NCBI RefSeq assembly: GCF_002994635.1 | Contig: NZ_PVNL01000052.1 | Location: 1-60,562 of the forward strand | Length of the DNA: 60,562 bases | Reading direction: 5' to 3' | Origin: Enhygromyxa salina | GTDB lineage: Bacteria; Myxococcota_A; Polyangia; Nannocystales; Nannocystaceae | In this document: piece by piece, positions 1-9,081 of the stretch | Layout: every line of letters begins with the position of its first letter | How positions within the stretch are numbered: the stretch's first letter is position 1 | The notes under the pieces: generated by a model | What the model was told of the DNA's origin: nothing | Database searches by the model: none | The model's input: only the letters and a program-made list of their open reading frames with translations | Position numbers and translations under genes: made by a program

Positions 1-3000
1 GCCCCCTACGCTGCCCCCTACGCTACCGAAGTAGTCCATGGTCGCGCTGGCGGCCAGCGCCAGCGCGCGCAGCCGGCCGTCGCGACGACCCAGCAGCTCG
101 CGGGTGAGGGCGTGGCTCTGGACATCGGGCAGCGAGGCGATCACCTGCAGCAACCCAAAGCTCGGCTGCCCGCCGCCGGTCGTCAGCGTCGGGTCCGAGA
201 CCGCTGGCTTCTGCTCTTGGTACAACATCCGCCGGGTGTCGGTCAGGACGCGCTCATGGTGGACGAGCGTGGCGGCCCGGCCGAACGCGTGCACGCCCGC
301 GTCGGCGTCGAGCAGGCTGAGCAGCGCGAGGCGGGCGGCCTCGGGCTGATCGGGCGCGGTGCAGGCCAGCAGCGCGCGGCGCTGCCACGACTCGCGGGTG
401 ACCAAGAACAGATCCAAGAGCAGCTCCGCGCGGGTCGGCGGGTCGAGCTTGGCGAGCGTGGGATCCCCCGCGATCGGGCATGCAGGCGCGGCGGCTCGCG
501 GGGTCTGGGTGGCGCGGGTCAGCAGGCGCCGGGCGGCCAAGCGGACGTGATCCTTGGCGGGCGAGCGACCCGCGCTGCGCATCGCCTCGGCGGCGTCGGC
601 CGCCACCGACCAGTCGAGCGGCCGAAAGCTGTCGCGCAGCAGCTTCATGTGCGGCAGGAAGTCGCCGACGTCCTCGGGGGTCGAGCCGGAGATCAGCACG
701 AACAGGTTGCCGCCGGTCGGGATCAGCAGGTTGTCGATCACCGACTCGTCGTCCGCGACCATGAACTCGATCGCCGGACCGGAGGGCAGCTCGAGCTCGC
801 GGGTCCACAACAGCGCGTAGTTGCGCGAGGTCCACTCGGCGATCAGCGGCTCGGCGCAGCCGATGCCCTCGCAGCGCGACGCCCTGGGCTCGCGCATCAC
901 GAACTGGACCCGGGTGTGCTCGCTCGCGTCTGGATCCGCGGCGTCGCCGACCGGCTCGGCGTTGGGGATCGGCTCGCGGGCGCCGAGGCCCTCGGGGTTT
1001 TGGTCGGTGCTGGCGGCGAAGAACGCCTCGGCGGCGGTGTCGACGTGGGCGCGGCGCTGGGGCTGCAGTCGGTCGATCGCCGCGTCGTCGATCCCGGCGA
1101 GCATGGTGTCGAACGCCTCGGGCGAGCGCAGCCACGCGGGCAGTCGATCCTCGGCGCCGGTCAGCACCGCGGGCAAGGCCTCGTCACTCAGCCACGGGTG
1201 CGCGGGAAACATGACCTTGGCGTTGGCGAGCAGCTCGCGCGCGGCGGCGAGGTCGTCGGGCCCGGTCAGCAGCGGCAGCGCGTCGGACAGCACCAGCGGG
1301 CTGTCGGGGTGCAGCAAGACCAGCTCGCGGGCCAGCGCCACGGCCGGCTCGCGCATGCCCGCGTCGCTGTAGGCCGACAGCAACAGGAGCTTGGCCACGT
1401 GACTGTCGGGGTGGTCCGACGCGACCCGCTCGTAGTCCGCGAGGCCGAGATCTTTCGCGTAGCTGTCGAGCAGATCGAGCATCGCCTCGCGCGGGATCCG
1501 GGGGCCCGCGAGGTCGTCTCGGATCAAGGCGCTGATCGACAGCGCGTACAGCCCGAAGGTGCGCAGCTCGGCGTCGCTGGTGTCACCCTCGGGCCGCGTG
1601 GCCGCCAGCATCTGCGGGGAGTGGGCGGTGAACTCGGGCGCGGCGTCGTCCTCGACGGCGGGCAGCCAGGCGAGCAGGCGGTCGGCGTAGAGCTCGGCCG
1701 CGGTCAGGTCCAAGCTGCGCACGGCCGAGCCGGCCGCGAGCGCGAACCGGCGGCGATCGACGATGTCGAATTGCCCGACGATCTGTTGGCGCAGCAGCGC
1801 GCCCCGGTAGCGGCCCTGACCCAGCTCGATGTCGTCGGGCTCGGGCGCGATCGCATCGAGCGCGAGCTGCTTCACGCGCAGCTCGGCGCCGCGCTGCTCC
1901 TCGCCCTGCTTGGACAGCCACAGCGAGGCGTTGAGCAGCCAGACTGGATCATTGGCGAGATCCGGCAGCCGCTCGGCCGTCGCGAAGAACTCGTCGAGAT
2001 CGAGGCCGTTGGCGCGCACGCGATCTGGGTCATTGAGCGCGAGGTAGGCCAGGTCGACGGCCAGGAACCGGCTGCCCCCGAGCTCGTTCCACAGCGGCAC
2101 GCAGCGCTCGGCCGCGATCTCGAACTCGTCGCGACCAAACATGCGCAGGCACGCGTACTGGGCCAGCGCGGGGTCTTCGGTGGGCGCGTAGAGATCGCTG
2201 ACGATGCTGCGGGTGGCCGGATCGTCGGCCTGCCACAGCTCTTCGCGGACGATCGCCCAGCTCAGCAGATCGTCGATCGCGTGGCGACTGCGGGCGTCGG
2301 CGAGCAACAAGCTGGCGTGGAGGCTGGCGGCCGGCTGCCGGAACGCCTCGTAGCGGGGCCGGGCCAGGGCCAGGGCCTCGAGCTCGCTGTCGCGTCCGAT
2401 CAGGTAGGTCAGCCACAGCTCGACGTCGCGATACTGCACGCGCAGCTCGGGCGCGGCGGCGCCCAGCCAGGCCAGGACCTTGGCCGCGATCGGGAACGCC
2501 TCGGCGGGCGATCGCGCGGCCTCGAGCTCGGCGAGCAGGCGCTCGAGCCCGAGCTCGGCGAGCGGGCGGATCTTGGTGCTGGGCTCGCCAATGCTCAGGA
2601 GCATCGCCGCGTCGTCGCGGGCCAGCCACAGCTTGGTCAGCAACGGACCGTCGAGCTCGCCGCGGGTGGCCGCGTCGATCAGCTCGCTCGCGCGCCAGTG
2701 CATGCCCGCGTCGGGGAACAACAGCAGCGCGTCGCGGACTCGCCCGAGCTCGCGCTCGGGGATCGCCAGGGTCCGCAGCGCGCCCTCGAACGCTGGCAGC
2801 GCGCGCGGGCGCCGAGCCAGGGCCCGCAGGTACATGGTGTGGGCGCTCGCGAGGTCGAGCGCGTCCTCGGCGGCGCGGGCCCGCACGTAGGGCGCCATGA
2901 ACCCCTGCGGATCTTCGGCGTCGGCGATCGCCAGGGCCTTGGTGCGCAGCTCGGGCTGATGGGAGAGCTGGGCGGCGAGCGCCAGTCGGCCCGCGACCAC

Positions 3001-4992
3001 GCCCTTGGCCACGCCGTCGAGGTCGTCGACGGTCGCCGCGAGCTCGGTGGTCGCGGCTTGCCACGCGCCCATCCGCGCGAGCGCGAGCCCGCGGGCGAAC
3101 CGAGCCAGGCGCGAGCGCCCGGGGAACAGCTCGTCGACCATCGCGGGGTCACCCGGCAGCCAGCGCTCGAGAAACCATGTCGCGTCGGTGTCGGCGCTGG
3201 GGACTTCGAGCAGCAGGTTGGACAGGTCGCGCGGCTCGACCAGGCCGTCCTCGAGATCGCGCAGCGCCATGCTGGCGGTCGCGCGGGTCTCGGGTCGCAT
3301 GATCGCCCCGTTGAGCTCGAGCCGGGCCCGCGCGAGGTCGGGTCGGTTGGAGGCCAGCTCGCTGAACAGCGCGGCGGCCTGATACTCGGTGGTCGCCGCC
3401 AGACGCGTGCCCTCGAAGCTGGCCAGCCGGTCGCGCACGCCCGGCAGCTGCTCGCCCTCGAGCCAGGGGACCGGCGCGAACCACTGCGCGCGGGTGTTGG
3501 GCGAGCCGGCCAGCGCGTCGAGCCCCGCGCCATACTCGGGGCTCGCCACGTCGAGCTTGCCCAGCTCGTCGAGCACGTCGCGGCAGTCTTGATCGAACAG
3601 CTTGCGCTCACGGCAGATCGCCAGCTTCGCGCCGAGCTCCGGCTGGCGTCCCGCGACAGCCGCGAGCGCGCGGGCGCGGGCACGCTTGGACGAGTTCGCG
3701 TTGACGGCCGCCGATCCGATCACGGGCAGCGCCAGGCGAGGGGCGTTGCGACCCTTGGACTGGGTCACGAGCTCGCGGTCGGCCGCGCGCGCGAGCTTGG
3801 CGTGCTCGGGCGGGGCCTGGTCCTGCTCGAAGTCGCTGACCCAGCTCGCCAGCGAGGTCGAGTGCTGGGCCCGCGCCTTGCGGCGCCATCGCTCGAACGT
3901 CGCCCGGCCGTGGTCGGTCCCCGACGACAGCGCGACCATCGCGTTCAGGGTGGCGTGGAGGGTCTGCTCGCTGGGCGTGCCCGAAGGCTCACCGAGCTCG
4001 GCCAGCAGCTCGCCAGCGTCGCCGAAGGTCCCACCCGCGAGCATCATGTTGGCCCGACACAGCGCGAGCGCGAGGTTGTCGGGGGCCGCGTCGTGGCGCA
4101 GCGACATGCGGGCCTGGCTGCCGAGCGGATCGGCGCTGTTGGTGGCGAGATCGGGCAGCAGCGCCTCGTCCTCGCTGATCTCCCCGCGGGTGAGGGCGTC
4201 GAGCACGACCTTGGCCGCGAGCGCGTCGTGATCCCAGTGGTCGGCCTCGAGCAGCGCCTCGAGCCAGCGCCGCTGATCCGCGCGACGGCGCTCCGCCGCC
4301 GCGCGGTTGGCCTCGTTCCAGATCAGATCGATCGCCTCGGGGCCCGCCGCCGCGAGCGACTCTGGGGCCATGCGCGGCGCGCCAGACGGCAACCCGGGGG
4401 ACTGGTGGCTGCGCCAGCGCAGCCGCTGCAGCGCCGCGAGCATGTTCGCGTTGCCCGAGAACGCGTCCCACAGCCGCTCGTAGCCCCAGCTCAGGTCGGC
4501 CTCGTAGGCCACGCTCAGCGCCCGCGCGATCGCCTTGCGCTGGCGCTTGGGCGCGAGCATGAACTGCGCGGCTTCTACTACGAGCGTCGCGTCGAGCACC
4601 TCGTCGCCGATCTCCACCGCGAACACGGCGGCCGCGTCGAGCTCCGTGATCGCCGAGTCGAACTGCGCCGCGTCACCGCCCGCGAGCCGGACGATCAACA
4701 GTCGCGCGCGGGCCAGGTCGAGCTGCTCACGCGCAAACCCGGACGCCTCGTCCGTGTTGCCGAGCTTGGCCGCGAGCTCGGCGGCCAAGCGCGCCCGAGC
4801 CTGGCCGTCGTCGAGCTCGCCAAACCCGCCGAGGTGCCCCAGCGCGACCCGATCGCGCAGCGTCTCGCCGTCGAGCGTCTCGTGATGGGTGTGAACGGGG
4901 ACGCGGGTGAGCGAGCAGGCGCTGGTGACCGCCGCGATCAGGACCAAGAGTGACAGGTACGAGGTCCAAGACTGGGCGCGACGCTCAGGCAT
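1..4992 (-). CDS. Very long exported helical-repeat protein, 3' end outside window
   Basis: This frame is open from the ATG at 4992 down to base 1 with no stop, so at least 1664 residues are encoded and the C-terminus lies beyond the window. The N-terminus has a charged start, a hydrophobic stretch and a Cys near residue 26 (LIAAVTSAC), which looks like a signal peptide and possibly a lipobox, although the -3 Thr is not typical. The rest is rich in Ala, Leu, Glu and Arg with repeating helical segments such as ADYERVASDHPDSHVAKLLL, resembling TPR-like or other alpha-solenoid repeats. Near the window edge it becomes low complexity (GSVGGSVGG). The plus strand carries a codon-aligned open frame through the same DNA, but its Arg/Gly/Gln-rich product looks like an antisense shadow. 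I do not recognise a family. A role as a cell-envelope scaffold or interaction protein is only a guess. Confidence 0.8.
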   Translation of the reverse strand, partial: MPERRAQSWTSYLSLLVLIAAVTSACSLTRVPVHTHHETLDGETLRDRVALGHLGGFGELDDGQARARLAAELAAKLGNTDEASGFAREQLDLARARLLIVRLAGGDAAQFDSAITELDAAAVFAVEIGDEVLDATLVVEAAQFMLAPKRQRKAIARALSVAYEADLSWGYERLWDAFSGNANMLAALQRLRWRSHQSPGLPSGAPRMAPESLAAAGPEAIDLIWNEANRAAAERRRADQRRWLEALLEADHWDHDALAAKVVLDALTRGEISEDEALLPDLATNSADPLGSQARMSLRHDAAPDNLALALCRANMMLAGGTFGDAGELLAELGEPSGTPSEQTLHATLNAMVALSSGTDHGRATFERWRRKARAQHSTSLASWVSDFEQDQAPPEHAKLARAADRELVTQSKGRNAPRLALPVIGSAAVNANSSKRARARALAAVAGRQPELGAKLAICRERKLFDQDCRDVLDELGKLDVASPEYGAGLDALAGSPNTRAQWFAPVPWLEGEQLPGVRDRLASFEGTRLAATTEYQAAALFSELASNRPDLARARLELNGAIMRPETRATASMALRDLEDGLVEPRDLSNLLLEVPSADTDATWFLERWLPGDPAMVDELFPGRSRLARFARGLALARMGAWQAATTELAATVDDLDGVAKGVVAGRLALAAQLSHQPELRTKALAIADAEDPQGFMAPYVRARAAEDALDLASAHTMYLRALARRPRALPAFEGALRTLAIPERELGRVRDALLLFPDAGMHWRASELIDAATRGELDGPLLTKLWLARDDAAMLLSIGEPSTKIRPLAELGLERLLAELEAARSPAEAFPIAAKVLAWLGAAAPELRVQYRDVELWLTYLIGRDSELEALALARPRYEAFRQPAASLHASLLLADARSRHAIDDLLSWAIVREELWQADDPATRSIVSDLYAPTEDPALAQYACLRMFGRDEFEIAAERCVPLWNELGGSRFLAVDLAYLALNDPDRVRANGLDLDEFFATAERLPDLANDPVWLLNASLWLSKQGEEQRGAELRVKQLALDAIAPEPDDIELGQGRYRGALLRQQIVGQFDIVDRRRFALAAGSAVRSLDLTAAELYADRLLAWLPAVEDDAAPEFTAHSPQMLAATRPEGDTSDAELRTFGLYALSISALIRDDLAGPRIPREAMLDLLDSYAKDLGLADYERVASDHPDSHVAKLLLLSAYSDAGMREPAVALARELVLLHPDSPLVLSDALPLLTGPDDLAAARELLANAKVMFPAHPWLSDEALPAVLTGAEDRLPAWLRSPEAFDTMLAGIDDAAIDRLQPQRRAHVDTAAEAFFAASTDQNPEGLGAREPIPNAEPVGDAADPDASEHTRVQFVMREPRASRCEGIGCAEPLIAEWTSRNYALLWTRELELPSGPAIEFMVADDESVIDNLLIPTGGNLFVLISGSTPEDVGDFLPHMKLLRDSFRPLDWSVAADAAEAMRSAGRSPAKDHVRLAARRLLTRATQTPRAAAPACPIAGDPTLAKLDPPTRAELLLDLFLVTRESWQRRALLACTAPDQPEAARLALLSLLDADAGVHAFGRAATLVHHERVLTDTRRMLYQEQKPAVSDPTLTTGGGQPSFGLLQVIASLPDVQSHALTRELLGRRDGRLRALALAASATMDYFGSVGGSVGG

Positions 4993-5005
4993 CCCCGGAT
5001 ATATA

Positions 5006-5027
5006 CCCCGGCAGCCTCGCGCCGGGG
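5006..5027 (-). terminator. Possible hairpin after the ATPase-partner gene
   Basis: CCCCGG at 5006-5011 pairs with CCGGGG at 5022-5027 across a 10-base loop. On the minus strand the stem is followed by TATATAT rather than a T run. It lies just past the alternative stop of the ATPase partner gene and just before the start of the next minus-strand gene, so it could be a weak terminator or part of that gene's leader. Confidence 0.3.
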
Positions 5028-5043
5028 TGCTCGACCAGGTGCT

Positions 5044-5194
5044 CTAGCAGTTCCGCAGCGGGAGCGTGGCACGATCAACTTGCCGGCTCGGGTAGGTGAG
5101 CGAAGACAGCACCTGGCCAGCCACGGGATTGGAGATCCCGAAAAAGTCTGCCATGTCTTCCAGCATGGCCCGGACCAGCGACATCGCTCCCCCC
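5044..5194 (-). other. Alternative 3' frame of the ATPase partner, joined through a six-G run
   Basis: The C run at 5189-5194 (G run on the coding strand) is where the frame appears to break. Removing one G would join AAANGG to AMSLVRAMLEDMADFFGIS and run on to a TAG at 5044-5046, ending in TLPLRNC, for a protein of roughly 305 residues. This tail has normal protein composition with a helical and then a beta-like segment. It could reflect a sequencing error, a real mutation, phase variation or programmed frameshifting; the sequence alone cannot decide. Confidence 0.6.
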
Positions 5195-5959
5195 GTTCGC
5201 AGCGGCGCGGTGCCACGCGAGCGCTGCGAAGCCGGCCTTGCCACCGAGCACCTCGTCGTAGTGCCCGCCATCTCGTTCGACGAGGTACTCGAGGTAGTGC
5301 TTCGCGTGCCGCTCCTCACGCCACCAGGGCATCGGGATCGGCATCGCGGCCTTCCGCTGATTCTCCGCGATGCAGCCCGGTAGCCAATCGGCGTCGCAGC
5401 ACTCGAACTCTTCGACGTCGGCGTGTGACAGGCGTGGGGCGACGTTGGCAGCGCAGCCCGCCAGTCGCAGGGCGCTTCGGTCCGCGAAAAAATAGCCTTC
5501 GACCATCGGGCACAGCAGATGGAAGCTGCATCGCTCGCGCACGCGGTCGCGGATCCGCTGAGTTGTCTGTTGGTCGCGATCACGGGCTTCGATCTCGCGC
5601 TCGAGCGCCACACGGAAGTGCTCGCAGATGAGCTGCCGCTGGTCGAAGTTGTTGAGCTCGACGTCATCAACCGCGATCACCAGATCCGCTGGCGTCCCGT
5701 CCGCGCCCTCCCAGGCCTCGGCCAACAGCGCCCTCGCTAGGCCTCGCATCGCCCTGTCTGGCTCCTGATTCGGTCGCAGACGATTCCCCGTGGCGCCGTG
5801 GACCTTGCGGGGCTGCAACCATTCGACATCCTCGCCCTCAAAAGTCTGGGACGGGAACAGGCGCGAGATCGAGGGCACGATCGCGGCCCATTCGAGGTCA
5901 CCGGTGACGATGAATCGGACGCGCTTCACCGACTCATCCGCGCTCGTCGTTGCTACCAA
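5075..5959 (-). CDS. Partner protein of AAA ATPase, probably frameshifted near its 3' end
   Basis: The open frame encodes 294 residues. The N-terminus (RFIVTGDLEWAAIVPSI) and the acidic stretch ADLVIAVDDVE suggest a DUF4276/TOPRIM-like nuclease fold; this is a pattern-based guess, not a firm family call. PMVEGYFFADRSALRLAG and HAKHYLEYL look like conserved segments of a folded protein. The gene overlaps the 3' end of the upstream AAA ATPase gene by 26 bases, so the two are probably co-translated and act together. From about residue 257 the product turns into an Arg/Gly/His-rich tail unlike real protein, while the neighbouring frame continues convincingly (SLVRAMLEDMADFFGIS). The switch falls at a run of six G at 5189-5194, so the gene looks frameshifted, or the read has one G too many. 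Confidence 0.7.
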   Translation of the reverse strand: MVATTSADESVKRVRFIVTGDLEWAAIVPSISRLFPSQTFEGEDVEWLQPRKVHGATGNRLRPNQEPDRAMRGLARALLAEAWEGADGTPADLVIAVDDVELNNFDQRQLICEHFRVALEREIEARDRDQQTTQRIRDRVRERCSFHLLCPMVEGYFFADRSALRLAGCAANVAPRLSHADVEEFECCDADWLPGCIAENQRKAAMPIPMPWWREERHAKHYLEYLVERDGGHYDEVLGGKAGFAALAWHRAAANGGSDVAGPGHAGRHGRLFRDLQSRGWPGAVFAHLPEPAS

Positions 5960-7466
5960 GTTCGCCGTCGGCCAGGAGCTCGCCCAGACGAAACTGTCGC
6001 AGCCAGTCGGGGTTCTTGAGCTGTGTCAGCGGCGTGGGTCCGGGCCAGGTGCTGCGCTCGAGCACGTAGATCTGTTCGGGCGAGCCATCGAACGCATCGA
6101 GGAGCACGGGGGAGTGTGTGGCGAGGATGACCCGAAGCCCTCGCTTGCGGGCGGCCCGTGCCGCGAACCTGGCGAAGGTCCGGATTGCGAAGGGGTGCAG
6201 CGCGGCCTCTGGCTCGTCGATCGCGACGATGCCGCCGTCGTCCGCGGCAGCGAGGTCGCACAGCAACACCAGCATGGCGAGCACACCGTTGGCCTCGTTG
6301 CGCATTGGCTCGGGTGCCTCACGACCGGGCCGGAACACGCGGGCGGCGAGGGTGCTGCCTGCCTCGACGAAGTCGAGATCTTCGATGAGGCCCGGAAACG
6401 CCGCTCGCAGCCCCGTGAGGACGAATGCGAAGCGCTGGCGATCTGGCCGACGCTGATGCCAGGCACGCAGCATGGTGATCGCGTTGTCGCCTCGGCTCAG
6501 CAACTGCGTGGACAGTGCGGCGCTCGAGCCCCCTCGCAGGGCGTGCAGATCGGGATCGTGGAACACCGAGATGCTGCGCAGGCACGCGACCATGCGTGTG
6601 ACGGCGGGGTCGTCGACCTGGCTGTCGAGCACGGCGCGCAGGCCCAGGCGATTGTCGGAGCGCAGCTGTCGGTCGCCGTGGACGAAGTTGCCCAGCGCGT
6701 CGCGGTGGAACACCTCACGATCACCATCGCAGAGTGTCTCTTCGGTGAGGTGAGCGACGGTGGCGCCGTCGGGGCGCAGCTGGATGGTCCAGCGCAGATC
6801 ATCTAGCTGCACGCCGAGCTCGATCGGCTCGTGTTCCGCGGCGTCGCGATGTTTGAGGCCGTGAGTTCCACCGAGGACCACGCCAACCGCCTCTGGCAGC
6901 CCTCGATCCAGAGCGAAGCGCAGCAACTTCAGCAGCAGCAGCGCGGTGGTCTTGCCAGCCCCGTTGGCTCCGACCAAGAGGCTGACGCCACACAGCGGAA
7001 GCCGAAGATCGCGGAGGCCGTAGAAATTGCGCGCCGTGATCACGCAACGCTCGGCCGTGAACGGGAGGTGGGGCACCGCCTCCACCGGCGGCGGGGACGT
7101 CTCCACCGCCGGAGCCCCCAACGCTTGGTGCTGAAGATCGAGCTCGACGCGGGTCAGGATCTGGCCCATGAGGTCGAGGATCGAGCAGTAGACCCAAGTT
7201 CCCGTGGAGCGATGGGCGACCTTGCGCCGCAGCCCCAGCTCACCCGCGTCGCCCCACGCTGCGTCCAATTCCCGCAGCTCGTCGTCGAGCTTCAGGTGGC
7301 GCAGCAGCGGCCGCAGAGTCGCGTGGGCGATCTCGACTTCCAGGTCCTGGTCGTCGGTGTCAGTCTGGGGATCGAGCGCCTCGCGAGCTGCGTGTGCCCA
7401 CGCATCGTCGACCGCCTTTTTTGCGCGCTCGAAGGTCGACGTTGTGCTCGACACACGAACGCTCAT
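5934..7466 (-). CDS. AAA family ATPase (AAA_21/OLD-like)
   Basis: The product is 510 residues with a full ABC/SMC-like ATPase core: Walker A GANGAGKTT at about 166-174, a signature-like stretch NEANGVLAML near 391-400, Walker B IVAIDEPEAALHP around 413-425, and a switch histidine in ATHSPVLLDAF at about 451. Such stand-alone ATPases are usually cytoplasmic and often form two-gene units with a nuclease-like partner in anti-phage or conflict systems, for example OLD/Gabija-type and PARIS. Here the next gene, overlapping by 26 bases, fits the partner role. The N-terminal ~140 residues are helical and of unknown role. The ATG at 7466 is preceded only by a weak GGTGAG. Function as a defence ATPase is inferred from architecture and pairing, not shown by homology. 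Confidence 0.88.
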   Translation of the reverse strand: MSVRVSSTTSTFERAKKAVDDAWAHAAREALDPQTDTDDQDLEVEIAHATLRPLLRHLKLDDELRELDAAWGDAGELGLRRKVAHRSTGTWVYCSILDLMGQILTRVELDLQHQALGAPAVETSPPPVEAVPHLPFTAERCVITARNFYGLRDLRLPLCGVSLLVGANGAGKTTALLLLKLLRFALDRGLPEAVGVVLGGTHGLKHRDAAEHEPIELGVQLDDLRWTIQLRPDGATVAHLTEETLCDGDREVFHRDALGNFVHGDRQLRSDNRLGLRAVLDSQVDDPAVTRMVACLRSISVFHDPDLHALRGGSSAALSTQLLSRGDNAITMLRAWHQRRPDRQRFAFVLTGLRAAFPGLIEDLDFVEAGSTLAARVFRPGREAPEPMRNEANGVLAMLVLLCDLAAADDGGIVAIDEPEAALHPFAIRTFARFAARAARKRGLRVILATHSPVLLDAFDGSPEQIYVLERSTWPGPTPLTQLKNPDWLRQFRLGELLADGELGSNDERG

Positions 7467-7511
7467 ACACCGGTACGCTCACCCTGCACAACGACCGAGT
7501 GACGGTGCTGT

Positions 7512-9056
7512 TCACGGAACCAATACGCGGATGCTGGCGCTCTCGCGGCTGCGGATCCGCGGCCCCACGCGGACGTGCTCGGGCTCGAGGTCGAACCGCT
7601 CGATCGCCTCGGCGATGATCCGCTCGTTGGCCGGCTTGTCTTTGCGCACGCTCAGCTCGATCTGCGCGCGCTCGAAGGTACCCGCCAAGAACCCCAGCTC
7701 TTCGACCAGCGCAGCCTCGTCGATCGTCGCGCCCTCGGGCAGTCGGTGGACGAGGATCAGCCGCTCGCCAGATCGCTTGGGCGTGGCCTGGCCGGCGATC
7801 AGCGGCGCGCCCTCGCCCAGCGCGACCCGAGCGATCACGGAGTTGTCGAGCGGGGCGTGCTCGGGCGCGGGGGTCGAGAGCACGCCGACGTCTCGCCACA
7901 GGCCCCAGGACCGCTGAAACAGGACCTCGATGCTGACGGCGCCGCGACCGGACAGGCCGGCGAGGCGGGCCCCGTCGGCGAGGTCGGCGAACGCGACGTA
8001 GCCCATGACCTCGAGCAGGACGACGGCCTCGGGCGCGCCGGGCTCGCGTGAGATCCGGCGCGCGGCCTCGGGGACGTCGGCGCCGAACCGCTCGGCGCCC
8101 GCGAGCCAGGTCCGGCCGAACCGCGCGAGGTCGTTGGTGTTGCCGCGGACGAAGCTGGCCGGGGCGACCGCGACCATCGGGATCAGGCGCGGTGCGTCGG
8201 CGCTGCTCAGGACCAGATCGCGGGCGTCGATCGTGCTGCCCGAGTTGGCCACGGGGCTGGTCAGCGAGCGCTCGACCGCGCGCAGCTTGGCGTCCTTGGC
8301 CTTGTCGCCGGTCGCGGACACGAGCGCGACGTTGGCGGTGTCGACCCCGATCTCGTCGAGCGCGAACAGGCTCAGCATCGTGGCGGTCTGCCCGGCGTAG
8401 CCGACCAGCTCCAGCTTGCCCTGCGGCGGCTTCTCGGTGAGCAGCTTGGGATCGTTGGCCGCGAGCGCGTCGCGGCCTCGCGACCAGCCGACCACGAAGA
8501 ACACCTCGGGCGACAGCGCGCGCAGGTGCTCGTAGGACGCGACGAAGGTCGGCAGCGGCATCACGGCGACGTCGGCACCGTCGTCGTCGCCGCCACCGCG
8601 GGCGAGCTGGGTCTCGATCTCGCTGGCCGTGAGCGCGACCGAGAATTCGACGTCGAGGCCGGCGCTGCGAAAGCTGCTGTTCTCGCCAGGGCTCAGCCCG
8701 TCGTTGGCGATCAACCCGGGCGCGACCAGCTCCCAGCCGAGGCCCACGACGCGCAGGGGGCGACGCGGGGTGAGCTCGGCGGGGGCGGGGTCGGTGTTCG
8801 CTGCGGCGTCGCTGGTCGCGGCAGCGGGCGTGTCCGACTTGTTCGCGGCCGTGGTGGCGCTGGGCGTGTCCGACTTGGTCGGGTCAGTCGTCGCAGCGTC
8901 GCTTTCGTCCGCCTCCTCGCTCGGCGGATCGGCCTGGGCCTCGGGCAGCGGGTGGGTGGCGAGCAGGGCGACCAGGCCACCGGTGATCAGCGTGACGGTG
9001 ACCAGCCCGATCGGTCGAAACGCGGCAGGTTGGGTGCTATCGGTGTTGGTGTTCAT
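7512..9056 (-). CDS. Membrane-anchored periplasmic-binding-like protein
   Basis: The 514-residue product starts with one hydrophobic segment at about 15-35 (signal anchor), followed by a Thr/Ala/Asp/Pro-rich linker to about residue 95 and then a globular domain starting PLRVVGLGWELVAPGLIANDG. That domain, with DVAVMPLPTFVASYE and later FFVVGWSRG, reads like an NMT1/ABC-type substrate-binding fold, a weak assignment. The last ~80 residues (GERLILVHRLPEGATID to ESASIRVLVP) resemble an OmpA-like peptidoglycan-binding unit in layout. The ATG at 9056 has GAGG six bases upstream. It follows the trypsin-like protease gene by 25 bases, and both proteins share a membrane anchor plus a low-complexity linker, so they probably act together in the periplasm. 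Confidence 0.7.
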   Translation of the reverse strand: MNTNTDSTQPAAFRPIGLVTVTLITGGLVALLATHPLPEAQADPPSEEADESDAATTDPTKSDTPSATTAANKSDTPAAATSDAAANTDPAPAELTPRRPLRVVGLGWELVAPGLIANDGLSPGENSSFRSAGLDVEFSVALTASEIETQLARGGGDDDGADVAVMPLPTFVASYEHLRALSPEVFFVVGWSRGRDALAANDPKLLTEKPPQGKLELVGYAGQTATMLSLFALDEIGVDTANVALVSATGDKAKDAKLRAVERSLTSPVANSGSTIDARDLVLSSADAPRLIPMVAVAPASFVRGNTNDLARFGRTWLAGAERFGADVPEAARRISREPGAPEAVVLLEVMGYVAFADLADGARLAGLSGRGAVSIEVLFQRSWGLWRDVGVLSTPAPEHAPLDNSVIARVALGEGAPLIAGQATPKRSGERLILVHRLPEGATIDEAALVEELGFLAGTFERAQIELSVRKDKPANERIIAEAIERFDLEPEHVRVGPRIRSRESASIRVLVP

Positions 9057-9081
9057 GTCGACCTCGTGTCCGGGAGCGGGC

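Noticed and set aside
112..4953. 1613-codon plus-strand open frame
   Set aside because: It is codon-aligned antisense to the minus-strand gene. Its Arg/Gly/Gln/Val-rich product has no signal or domain, whereas the minus frame has a signal sequence and protein-like repeats.
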